DNA from: JBBIPA01 sp037443085
GTDB lineage: Bacteria; Chloroflexota; Dehalococcoidia; GIF9; UBA5629
Direction of reading: 5' to 3'
Length of the DNA: 63,129 bases
Assembly: GCA_037443085.1 (NCBI GenBank)
Contig: JBBIPA010000007.1
Coordinates: 1-63,129, forward strand
Shown here: positions 1 through 7,754 of the stretch, piece by piece
Position numbering within the stretch: the first letter of the stretch is position 1
Layout: each line of letters opens with the position of its first letter
Translations under genes and position numbers: made by a program
The notes under the pieces: model-generated
The model's input: only the letters and a program-made list of their open reading frames with translations
What the model was told of the DNA's origin: nothing
Databases searched by the model: none

Positions 1-130
1 TTGCTATTACCTAAAGTGTCAGCATTTTGTCAGCCTAATGTCAGAAATGCGTCAAGTACCGCTGTCCTGGCTCAGATATACTGAATGCTAGCTGAAGGGT
101 TAATGACATAAAATTCTGAAAGGGGTGACA

Positions 131-586
131 ATGAAAAAGAAGTTTTTGGCCATTCCTCTAGTGGTACTGCTTCTACTTCTGGTAACTGTTGCCGGTTGCA
201 CTTCTCCGTCGACTGCTGCCCAGCTCGCCGCATTACAAAACCAGGTAAATTCCATGAACAGTGCGCTCAGCTCCACGCAGCAACAGTTGATTTCCACCCA
301 TCAGCAACTGGTTTCCACCCAGCAGTCCCTGGCGCAAGCACAGGCGCAGATACAGAGCCAGAATACGCAGATTGCCAGCCAGGCGCAATATCAGGTGTAT
401 CGGCCTGTGTATCAGCCGCCGGTAATATACCGGACGGGTTACCCTACTTATTACCCTCGATATACTTATCCGTACCCTTACTCCTACCCTTACCCTTATC
501 CGTATGGCTGGCGTCCACCCCCACCCCCACCCCCACCACCAGTGCCGCCAACACCGCCACGACCGCCACTACCTCCCCGCCCCTAG
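131..586 (+). CDS. Lipoprotein with Gln-rich helix and Tyr/Pro-rich tail
   Basis: A 151-residue predicted lipoprotein. Residues 1-22 form a signal peptide ending in the lipobox VAGC, with Cys23 as the lipidated residue. Residues about 30-90 are a Gln/Ser-rich, coiled-coil-like stretch with repeated LIST/LVST-QQ units. The C-terminus is low-complexity Tyr-Pro repeats followed by a run of nine prolines. The ATG at 131 follows AGGGGTG and is preferred over the in-frame GTG at 125. The composition suggests a surface or cell-wall-spanning protein, but no enzymatic domain is visible and I do not recognise a named family. Lgt, which would lipidate it, is encoded at 14779-15594. Confidence 0.75.
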   Translation: MKKKFLAIPLVVLLLLLVTVAGCTSPSTAAQLAALQNQVNSMNSALSSTQQQLISTHQQLVSTQQSLAQAQAQIQSQNTQIASQAQYQVYRPVYQPPVIYRTGYPTYYPRYTYPYPYSYPYPYPYGWRPPPPPPPPPVPPTPPRPPLPPRP

Positions 587-654
587 CCGACCATGACCTT
601 GGAGTAAGTTTACAGGCGGGTCATCTTCCTCCAATGGCGCGCCTGTAAATTTTA

Positions 655-1539
655 CTAGTTAAAGTTCTGAGTCACGTAGACGTCGCCGCCGGTGGAGACG
701 GCAACGCCGATGCCCTCGGTGCGCCAGTAGCTCTTGAGAATATTGTCGCGGTGACCCTGGCTGCCCATCCACCCCTTCACCGCCAGCTCGGCGATTTCAG
801 TAAGCGTGTAGTACTCGGCGCGGACTAGCGTGCCGCTTTTGTTATACCAGTACACTTTCGCCAGGCTGCACATGAAGATGTTCTCGGAGCAGCCGAGATA
901 GTATACCGAGCCTGCGGGGTACTTGCTGATGTTGACGCCTGCCAGCCGGCAGCGGTCTACCGAGTTCTGACCTTCAGGGCTGATATGGTTGAAGTAATTC
1001 CGTTTTGCCATATCCTCGCTGTGTTTCCGGGCAACAGCATTAACTGCATCGTCCCAGGCTACTGCCGTCAATCCGTTTTTGGTTCTTTCCACGTTTACCA
1101 GCTGGTGAATCTGTTTTTCCAGCTCGGGTATATTGATTTGAGTTGGTGTTTCCGTAATAGGCACACCCGGGGGATTGCTGGTCTGTGGTGGTGGTGTTTG
1201 GGGAGGTTCAACCCGGGGGGTGGGGGAAGTCACCGGTTTTATCTCTGTAACGGGGGGGAGCGATGCTGGCTGGTGGTTAGGGGTGGGCGCAGTGGTAATT
1301 TTGCTGGCGGGCGTGGTGGCAGTGCCGGCGATGGTATTCTTGATGGATGCCAGCGGCTCCACGCCGATAAAAGCCAGGGCAACCACTATCCCCAGGATAA
1401 ACAGGATGATGACAACAGTCAGTGCCGTATGCCAGGCGTTTCGTTCCTGGTAGTATCCCTGGCGGTACCGTCGTTTTGCCTCGCACTCAACGCAGGTGCA
1501 GGTAGGCCAGTGCTCATAATACCAGTTCGGTCTTCCCAA
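655..1539 (-). CDS. Membrane-anchored CAP (SCP/PR1, YkwD-like) domain protein
   Basis: A 294-residue protein. An N-terminal Cys-containing segment (CTCVEC, residues 14-19) precedes one transmembrane helix at about 38-60. A Thr/Pro-rich linker runs to about residue 140, and a CAP domain fills 145-294 (VNVERTKNGL, HSEDMAKRNYFNH, GHRDNIL, YVTQNFN are typical CAP signatures). Bacterial CAP proteins of the YkwD type are extracytoplasmic and of varied or unknown activity. The start is TTG at 1539, chosen because GAGGAG lies 6 nt upstream; the nearby ATG is out of frame. It converges with the preceding lipoprotein gene. Confidence 0.85.
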   Translation of the reverse strand: MGRPNWYYEHWPTCTCVECEAKRRYRQGYYQERNAWHTALTVVIILFILGIVVALAFIGVEPLASIKNTIAGTATTPASKITTAPTPNHQPASLPPVTEIKPVTSPTPRVEPPQTPPPQTSNPPGVPITETPTQINIPELEKQIHQLVNVERTKNGLTAVAWDDAVNAVARKHSEDMAKRNYFNHISPEGQNSVDRCRLAGVNISKYPAGSVYYLGCSENIFMCSLAKVYWYNKSGTLVRAEYYTLTEIAELAVKGWMGSQGHRDNILKSYWRTEGIGVAVSTGGDVYVTQNFN

Positions 1540-1709
1540 GCATTACTCCTCAGTCAGTACAACTTCCTTTCATAAGAATAACATATCTGCAAATTGCCAC
1601 GAAATTGGGAAGTGCAAACAAAAAGTAGGGACTCCGGCGCAGTCGGAGCGGGCAGACCTTCAGGTCTTGTACTCTCTTAATAAAGCCTTTGTCTTAATGG
1701 GGTGCAGTG

Positions 1710-1740
1710 CAAGAAATATTGTTTGTCCAAATATTTCTTG
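1710..1740. promoter_or_regulatory. 11-bp perfect inverted repeat, candidate operator
   Basis: CAAGAAATATT at 1710-1720 is the exact reverse complement of 1730-1740, with a 9-nt spacer. It lies 14 nt upstream of a candidate -35 box for the moxR operon. It has no T-run, so a protein-binding site is more likely than a terminator. Role inferred. Confidence 0.4.
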
Positions 1741-1754
1741 ACTTAAGAATAGCC

Positions 1755-1783
1755 TTGACTGGGGAGACTAAATGAATTATGCT
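1755..1783 (+). promoter_or_regulatory. Candidate sigma70-type promoter of the moxR operon
   Basis: TTGACT (1755-1760), a 17-nt spacer and TATGCT (1778-1783) precede the moxR start codon by about 100 nt. Five of six -35 bases and four of six -10 bases match the consensus. Confidence 0.45.
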
Positions 1784-1882
1784 GTGACTACCTGCTAGTG
1801 GCGGATTTTAAGTGGTTGGTGACACATTCCAGTAAGATTCTTATTCAATTATCAATGAGAAAAATAGGTGGATAGTGTTTTA

Positions 1883-2833
1883 ATGAGCAATGCCCAAAGT
1901 CTTGCCGAAACAATAATCGCTAATGTGGAGCGGGTTATTGTGGGCAAGAGGAGGGCTGTGGAAATGGCTGTTATTACTCTTATCAGCCAGGGACACTTAC
2001 TCATCGAAGATGCCCCGGGGGTTGGTAAAACCATGCTCGTCCGCAGCCTTGCCAAATCGCTAAATTGCACTTTCAAGCGCATCCAGTTTACCCCCGATAT
2101 GCTTCCTGGAGATATTACCGGGGTGTCAATATTTAACCAGAAGACGAAAACCTTCGAATTTCATCCCGGACCGATTATGACACAGTTGGTGTTAGCAGAT
2201 GAGATCAATAGAGCTACTCCGAAGGTGCAATCGGCTCTGCTGGAATGTATGGAGGAACGGCACATCACCATTGATGGCACTACCCATGTACTACCTTCTC
2301 CATTTCATATCTTGGCCACCCAGAACCCTATCGAATATGAGGGAACCTTCCCTCTCCCGGAAACACAATTGGACAGGTTTATGTCGCGAATACACATGGG
2401 ATATCCATCATTATCTGAAGAAAAATCGATTATCGAGAGGCAGCAATATATTCATCCTATCGAAGAAATCAAGCCGGTTGCCAAGGCTTCCGATCTGATA
2501 ATGCTTCAGGATCTGGTAAAGCATATTCATGTCAGCGACTTTGTGAAGGAGTACATTGTATCGCTTGTGCAAGCAACAAGACATCATCCTTTAATATATT
2601 TAGGCTGCTCGCCACGTGGGGCGCTAGCCCTTTTCCGCGCTGCTCAGTCCATGGCATTGATCCGTGGCCGCGATTTCGCCATCCCTGATGATATCAAAAT
2701 GCTGGCTGAATCCGTTCTGGCTCATCGTATGATCCTGGTTTCATCCGCAGAAACACAAGAAAAAGGCGCTAAAAGCAAAGTCATTGCGCAGTTGCTTGAA
2801 AGCACACCTGTCCCTGGCGCCGCCGCCCGGTAA
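1883..2833 (+). CDS. MoxR family AAA+ ATPase
   Basis: A 316-residue MoxR-type AAA+ ATPase. Walker A (GVGKT) follows EDAP, Walker B is LVLADEINRA, and ATQNPIEYEGTFPLPE is the family's sensor-1 region. MoxR ATPases act as chaperone-like remodelling factors, usually encoded with DUF58 and transglutaminase genes as here. I chose the ATG at 1883 (MSNAQSLAE), which has AGGTGG 11 nt upstream; an in-frame GTG at 1868 is possible. It is the first gene of a three-gene operon. Confidence 0.93.
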   Translation: MSNAQSLAETIIANVERVIVGKRRAVEMAVITLISQGHLLIEDAPGVGKTMLVRSLAKSLNCTFKRIQFTPDMLPGDITGVSIFNQKTKTFEFHPGPIMTQLVLADEINRATPKVQSALLECMEERHITIDGTTHVLPSPFHILATQNPIEYEGTFPLPETQLDRFMSRIHMGYPSLSEEKSIIERQQYIHPIEEIKPVAKASDLIMLQDLVKHIHVSDFVKEYIVSLVQATRHHPLIYLGCSPRGALALFRAAQSMALIRGRDFAIPDDIKMLAESVLAHRMILVSSAETQEKGAKSKVIAQLLESTPVPGAAAR

Positions 2834-2902
2834 TACCGTAGCGTCAAAATATTAAACACTCGGATAAAATAGCTCTTTTTAAAAAGTAAAGGTGGCAAAA
2901 TT

Positions 2903-4147
2903 ATGAAGAGGTGGTATGTTTCCTTCATTCTTGTAGCCATTCTTCTTTTAATACTGGCTATTGACAGTGGTTTCATCCTCGTATGGCGTTTTTTTGCCCT
3001 TTCTCTGCTTCTACCATTGCTTACCTATACCTGGGCTCGGCTCGGCATTTGGGGCATAGAGAGCCATGTCGCCAATATACCTGATGAGTGTCAGGCAGAT
3101 AAGTCCTTTGACTATAGTATTACCATTAACAATCGTAGTAGGCTGCCCAAACCTTTGGTTGAAGTACAAGAAGATACTGATGTGCCTGGGCACCAGAGCC
3201 TGCGCACATTTGGATTGTCGGCCAGCGGCTTGCGTCAGTGGAATTCCACAGTCTTTTGCAAGCGCCGTGGTCGTTACCGCATAGGTCGTGTCATTGTAAC
3301 ACATTCTGACCCGCTGGGACTTTTCTCCATCAAGCGCACCCTCGGAAAAGAGCAAATCGTCCTGATCTACCCTGCCACCGTGGAATTGCCTTTCTTCTCC
3401 CTTTTATCTCATGGTGACGGCAGGCATAGCCTCAGTCGCTGGTCTGGGATTGAAATCGGCACTGATGCCGCACATATACGCGAATATGCAGCAGGCGACA
3501 GCTTCAAACACGTTCACTGGCGGAGCACAGCCCATGCCGGGAAACTCATGGTTAAAGTATTTGACCCTGAGCGATTTGCCAGCAGTTCCAAAATGGCTAA
3601 AACTATCTGGATTGCAGTCGATATGCATCATCTTCCCCACTATGAAAATAACGGCTATTCAACAGAAGAATCTTGCATTACTATAGCTGCTTCAATTGCC
3701 AAGAAGTATATCGAAAAAGGGGCGAGAGTAGGGCTCATTGCGTCCGGTGATCAATCGTACTTTATACCTGTGGGTGCAGGGATTGAACAGCTATGGCATA
3801 TTCTGAAAGCCCTGGCACTGGTACGTGCCAGAGGCAATGTGCCTGTCGAGTATCTACTGAATACTAATCTAGATCAATTTGGAACAAAATCCACTGTTAT
3901 TGTTATCACCCCATCCACTGACCTGAAGCTGGTAAATTCTTTCCACCAAATTGTGGGACGTGAACTTATGGCTATTGCCATCGTGGTGGATCCGGTCAGC
4001 TTTGGTGGAACTGTCAGCGCAACCCCTCTAGCTCGACGCCTTATCACACATGGTACCACGGTATATCTGGTGAAGAGCAGTGAAAGGCTGGCAACAGCTC
4101 TAGATAGTCGCACTTCCAATTTGAAATATAGCGAAAGAGTATTCTGA
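2903..4147 (+). CDS. DUF58 (von Willebrand-like) domain protein
   Basis: A 414-residue protein. Two N-terminal hydrophobic segments (about residues 5-45) anchor it in the membrane. The DUF58 signature is REYAAGDSFKHVHWRSTA at about 195-212. The C-terminal half has a vWA-like fold character. It is encoded between the MoxR ATPase and the transglutaminase-like protein, a conserved trio that probably forms one membrane-associated module. The start has AAAGGTGG upstream. Molecular function is unknown. Confidence 0.9.
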   Translation: MKRWYVSFILVAILLLILAIDSGFILVWRFFALSLLLPLLTYTWARLGIWGIESHVANIPDECQADKSFDYSITINNRSRLPKPLVEVQEDTDVPGHQSLRTFGLSASGLRQWNSTVFCKRRGRYRIGRVIVTHSDPLGLFSIKRTLGKEQIVLIYPATVELPFFSLLSHGDGRHSLSRWSGIEIGTDAAHIREYAAGDSFKHVHWRSTAHAGKLMVKVFDPERFASSSKMAKTIWIAVDMHHLPHYENNGYSTEESCITIAASIAKKYIEKGARVGLIASGDQSYFIPVGAGIEQLWHILKALALVRARGNVPVEYLLNTNLDQFGTKSTVIVITPSTDLKLVNSFHQIVGRELMAIAIVVDPVSFGGTVSATPLARRLITHGTTVYLVKSSERLATALDSRTSNLKYSERVF

Positions 4148-4156
4148 AATTTAGTT

Positions 4157-6622
4157 ATGAAGAAGAGTTTGGCCAGTATTGGCAACCCATTTCACATGGT
4201 GCTGGCAATCAAAGCATCACTGGTAAATTGGAGGTCATGGTTGCCGGGATGGTATGAACTTGCGAGCATATTTATGTTGCTACTTGTCCTCGGCATTGCT
4301 GTGGGTTCGATCGAGCAGGCGCAATGGATTAATCCGCAACCATCATTAACCCTGGTGCTGTTTCTGGGAATGATCACGGCGCTGTTGTTGGTCAAGATTA
4401 AAATACCAAACACTTTAAAACATGGTATAGCATCGTTTATCGGCATTGCTGTCATGCTCTGGCAAGCAAGTATCTTGCTATATCCTACAATCTCAGTAGT
4501 GAAGCTCGAGCAGGTGATCACTGTCTTGTTTTCAGGATTGCAGGATTTGACACTAATAAACCCCGCTGAAGGTACGATCCACTTTGCCACATTTCTCATT
4601 GTGTACACTTGGATGATGGGCTACCTGTCTACATGGTTCGTGCTGCGAAGGCAAAACCCCTGGGTTGCCGTAGGCCTAGGTGCTGTTTCTATTCTAGTAA
4701 ACCTCAGCAACCTACTGGAAAAGGACTATGTCTTCTTCTTCTGGTACCTCCTCGCTGCCATGCTTTTTGTGGGGCAAGTCAGCCTAGTTAAGCGCCATGC
4801 CCATTACAAAAAACTGGGCATGAGTTATCATCGAGGCAGCATAGCGATTGTGGTATTTTTGCTTATCTGCTTCAGCATCACCATGACCTCTGTCGTCTGG
4901 GCATTACCTGACATTCCAGCACCCCAGGTTACCGCTAAAATCGATAAGCCCTTCAAAAGGGAGATCGAAGGCTTCTTGCGGAATTTACTGAAGCAGGTGT
5001 ACATCAAAAAGCCTTTTTTGTCAAGCTACTGGCAGGAGTATCTGTTGTTAGGGGATATTCCTGACAGGAGCAATAAGGTTATTTATATTATCACTTCTGA
5101 GCGACCGTTCTACTGGCGCACAAGATCGTACGATATCTACAGCGCAAATGGCTGGAGCAGCAGCCCCATTATGAAAAATGGACCGGGTAAAGCAATCCCC
5201 GCTGCTGAACCCGAGAAACTTTCCAACCGCTATACATTAACCCATACTATTGTGCCCTACTTGAAGACCGATGTTTTACCGAGCGCAGGAGAATTCATAT
5301 CATCGAGTATGAAGGCTAGTGTACAAACACTGGTGCCAATCAAATTTATTTTAAACCTCTATCCTTCCTATCAATGGACATATCTTCCTCCAGACGTAGC
5401 ATCGCTGGAACGAACGTTGAAGGTTGCCCGTACAACAGCAGACGTCTTCGATATCAACTTTATCAAGCAGAATCTCCCCAACGATTTTATTTTCCTAAGT
5501 ACTAAACATCCCCCATATGATGCCTCTTTCGACTCTGCATCGGCACACCAACAGCGGCCTGCCCTCGTTGAGATAACCAGGAAACTGGAGGGGAGGGGAG
5601 AGGTTATCGCTGCGACTGCACCACAACTGCTCGACCCCAACGATCGCTTTACTGTTACCTCTATGCTCTCCTCGGCAACCGCTGCTGACATGAGAAGGGC
5701 GGGGCAGAATTATCCTAGCCGCATCACTGATTACTACCTGCAATTACCGTCAGGATTCCCCGAGCGTATTAAGAATCTGGCTAAGACAGTGACCAATGAT
5801 GCTAAAACACCATACGATAAAGTACTCGCGATCAAGCAATACCTAGTTTCAATACCCTACACCGCAGTAGCTCAAACACCTCCAGAAGGCGTTGATGGTG
5901 TCGATTTCTTCCTCCATAGCCTGCAACAGGGAAATTGTATTTACTTCGCTTCAACTAAAGCAGTGATGCTTCGCTCTCTGGGGATACCATCAAGGCTCGT
6001 AGTAGGCTACCTTCCTGGTGAAAGGGATGCGAATGCCAGTACCTATACCATTCGAGCCAAAGACTATCATGCTTGGGTAGACGTCTATTTCCCTGGCTAT
6101 GGTTGGATAGAGTTTGATGCCACGCCTGTCACCGATAGTGCTGAAATCAATATGGTTGACGATTGGTTGGACGCTGAAACCGCCGTATTTGATGAAGGCA
6201 TCTACGATAGTTCTGAATCTTCGGGACACTCGAGATGGGCAATGATTCTCGCCTTACTCTCCGTCTTTGGACTTCTTCTTTTAATTCTGGTCATTGTTAC
6301 TGTAGTAGTGCTTGTCTATCGCTGGCTACGCAGCGTTGCCGGGCTTGATACTGTATCAGGAATATATGCCCAAATGTGCTTCTGTGCTTCTCTGCTCGGG
6401 AAGGGTCCCAAGCGATGCCAGACCCCCTTCGAGTATAATGCCACTTTGGCTTCCGCGTTTCCCACCCACGCTGATGACATAAACACAATTGTCCAAATGT
6501 ATGTCCAGAATCGATTCGGACAGAAAAAAATCGACGGCGCTGTACAACAGCACAAACTGCAACAGTCCTGGCATAGTATGCGTGTGGTTTTACTCAAGCG
6601 GCTGCTCTTGTTTAGAAAATGA
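4157..6622 (+). CDS. TgpA-like membrane transglutaminase-core protein
   Basis: An 821-residue protein. Several transmembrane helices occupy roughly the first 260 residues. An extracytoplasmic part follows, then a transglutaminase/protease-like core with the expected triad: Cys594 (QGNCIYFAS), His638 (DYHAWV) and Asp654 (EFDATP). One more transmembrane helix lies near 695-725 before a cytoplasmic tail. This matches the TgpA/DUF3488-transglutaminase architecture found with MoxR and DUF58. It begins 9 nt after the DUF58 gene and ends the operon. The substrate is unknown; crosslinking or proteolysis of envelope proteins is possible. Confidence 0.9.
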   Translation: MKKSLASIGNPFHMVLAIKASLVNWRSWLPGWYELASIFMLLLVLGIAVGSIEQAQWINPQPSLTLVLFLGMITALLLVKIKIPNTLKHGIASFIGIAVMLWQASILLYPTISVVKLEQVITVLFSGLQDLTLINPAEGTIHFATFLIVYTWMMGYLSTWFVLRRQNPWVAVGLGAVSILVNLSNLLEKDYVFFFWYLLAAMLFVGQVSLVKRHAHYKKLGMSYHRGSIAIVVFLLICFSITMTSVVWALPDIPAPQVTAKIDKPFKREIEGFLRNLLKQVYIKKPFLSSYWQEYLLLGDIPDRSNKVIYIITSERPFYWRTRSYDIYSANGWSSSPIMKNGPGKAIPAAEPEKLSNRYTLTHTIVPYLKTDVLPSAGEFISSSMKASVQTLVPIKFILNLYPSYQWTYLPPDVASLERTLKVARTTADVFDINFIKQNLPNDFIFLSTKHPPYDASFDSASAHQQRPALVEITRKLEGRGEVIAATAPQLLDPNDRFTVTSMLSSATAADMRRAGQNYPSRITDYYLQLPSGFPERIKNLAKTVTNDAKTPYDKVLAIKQYLVSIPYTAVAQTPPEGVDGVDFFLHSLQQGNCIYFASTKAVMLRSLGIPSRLVVGYLPGERDANASTYTIRAKDYHAWVDVYFPGYGWIEFDATPVTDSAEINMVDDWLDAETAVFDEGIYDSSESSGHSRWAMILALLSVFGLLLLILVIVTVVVLVYRWLRSVAGLDTVSGIYAQMCFCASLLGKGPKRCQTPFEYNATLASAFPTHADDINTIVQMYVQNRFGQKKIDGAVQQHKLQQSWHSMRVVLLKRLLLFRK

Positions 6623-7224
6623 CCTGAAGGCTAACACACACGGTTAGTGCAAAGTGATGTCATGTAAAGGATTAGGCTCAGGAATTGTGCAGTTGATCTT
6701 GGCAGGCTTGCTTATCACGGCAATATGTTTTTCTTCGCTTTCGATACCCACACGGGTGATTTTGAAATGAGGTTCGATCGCTATCGAAAAGCTGGTTTGG
6801 TAATAATTGCAATGAAACCTTGAAGACTAAGGTTTAACCGTTGCGTAGTTGTTTGGAACTTCTGGCACTGGATTTGATTACAACCTCTGCCTACAACCCG
6901 CCTGTGAATTGGGAGGGGAAGTGAGGGGGTGTGAAGGGCTCATCACGTTGTCCCGATGCAATCGGGACTCCTCATGATGACAGGGTAGTGAAGGTGGCTT
7001 GGAATTTAGGATTTTTGACTTATCCCCGAAAAGTACTAGGACTTAATACGGATAGCCCTCGCCATTTGGCGTAAGCCCATATTACGAGGCAGAATCATAC
7101 CTATTCCCGATACACAGCCGTCAGCATCGGGTGCATAATAGTTGCAGAAAGTTTTGAGAAACCGTAAACCCAGGCAAAAACAGTACGTTTTGTATAGTGA
7201 AAGCAGAAAATGAGGAGGATAGCA
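6623..7224. other. 602-base intergenic region with a REP-like repeat and a possible tiny ORF
   Basis: There is no convincing gene here. Bases 6657-6770 (+) could encode a 37-residue hydrophobic peptide (MSCKGLGSG...RVILK), but without a good ribosome-binding site; I give it little weight. Bases 6940-6990 hold a REP-like element with a TCCCGATGCAATCGGGA hairpin related to elements at 16200-16370, 20698-20750, 23580-23690 and 46310-46345. The region upstream of 7225 must hold the promoter for the first microprotein; I see no clear -35/-10 pair. Confidence 0.5.
6940..6990. repeat. REP-like dispersed palindrome
   Basis: The core hairpin TCCCGATGCAATCGGGA lies next to TCATGATGACA. Relatives with a CCGATG(AAA)TCGGG-type core or GTCATCGCGAG/GTGGCGATC arms occur at four other places in the window. 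Function unknown. Confidence 0.5.
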
Positions 7225-7353
7225 ATGAACAGCAAGAGTTTGGTAAACCTGATTACCCGGGACAGACAGTTACTGAAGCTATTCAGCGGCATGGTGCTCA
7301 GTGTTGTGGTCATGGTCAGCCTGGCAGTTACCGCAGGTATCTGGTATTTATAA
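7225..7353 (+). CDS. Single-pass membrane microprotein, copy 1 (42 aa)
   Basis: A 42-residue protein, too short for usual gene calls. It has a basic/polar N-terminus (MNSKSLVNLITRDRQLLK) followed by one hydrophobic helix ending VTAGIWYL. GAGGAGG lies 7 nt upstream of the ATG. Its paralogue at 7552-7683 aligns along the whole length (shared MNS, LL-LFSG, SLA-TAGI-YL), which shows both are real coding genes. A terminator hairpin follows. Function unknown; candidates include a small regulator of a membrane complex or a type I toxin, but neither is shown. Confidence 0.75.
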   Translation: MNSKSLVNLITRDRQLLKLFSGMVLSVVVMVSLAVTAGIWYL

Positions 7354-7389
7354 GCATTCCTCTCCTTTATATAGAGTCGCCCCCTTCAG

Positions 7390-7428
7390 CTAAGAGGCGA
7401 GACAGGTTCCTGTCTCGCCTCTTAGTTT
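7390..7428 (+). terminator. 17-bp perfect hairpin terminator after microprotein 1
   Basis: Bases 7390-7406 and 7409-7425 are perfect reverse complements (17 bp), followed by TTTGT. The stem core AGAGGCGAGACAG is shared with the terminator after the second microprotein. Confidence 0.8.
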
Positions 7429-7551
7429 GTCATCGGCCTGGCATTCTGCTTTGACCACTACTATCTTCCTATATAAAGCAGTACCGACGGGTCATTTACT
7501 GTCGAAGGTATCGGCACTACAATGAAAAATAAAAAAAGGATGGAAGGAACA

Positions 7552-7683
7552 ATGAATAGCTGTGGAAAGATCTTTACTCTTATCGGACAGGATAAGGGAT
7601 TGCTGGCTTTATTTAGCGGACTTATCCTCATCGCTGCCGTCATGCTCAGCCTGGCCATAACAGCAGGCATCATGTATTTATAG
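7552..7683 (+). CDS. Single-pass membrane microprotein, copy 2 (43 aa)
   Basis: A 43-residue paralogue of the gene at 7225-7353. It has the same plan: a polar N-terminus (MNSCGKIFTLIGQDKG) and one membrane helix ending ITAGIMYL. The ATG at 7552 follows GGAAGGA at a suitable distance; an in-frame ATG at 7522 would add ten mostly Lys/Arg residues but has no comparable site. Substitutions between the copies are conservative in the helix, which suggests selection on the protein. A terminator follows directly. Function unknown. Confidence 0.75.
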   Translation: MNSCGKIFTLIGQDKGLLALFSGLILIAAVMLSLAITAGIMYL

Positions 7684-7710
7684 TTACTTTTTACGCATCA
7701 CTTCCTTCAG

Positions 7711-7754
7711 CCCAGAGGCGAGACAGTTCCTTCCTGTCTCGCCTCTGGGTTTTT
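7711..7754. terminator. 16-bp hairpin terminator after microprotein 2, probably bidirectional
   Basis: Bases 7711-7726 pair perfectly with 7734-7749 around a 7-nt loop, and five Ts follow at 7750-7754. It shares its stem core with the hairpin at 7390-7425. It also abuts the stop codon of the convergent radical SAM gene, so it may end both transcripts. Confidence 0.85.

Larger units (their letters stand above)
1540..1882. other. Intergenic region upstream of the moxR operon
   Basis: This 343-base gap separates the divergently transcribed CAP gene and moxR operon. It holds small hairpins near 1635-1675, an 11-bp perfect inverted repeat (1710-1740) and a candidate promoter (1755-1783). I see no coding sequence. 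Confidence 0.6.

Noticed and set aside
985..1575. Long plus-strand frame over the CAP-domain gene
   Set aside because: It is antisense to a protein with clear CAP motifs and has poor composition.
6657..6770. 37-residue hydrophobic open frame after the transglutaminase gene
   Set aside because: There is no clear ribosome-binding site or paralogue; kept only as a remark in the intergenic entry.
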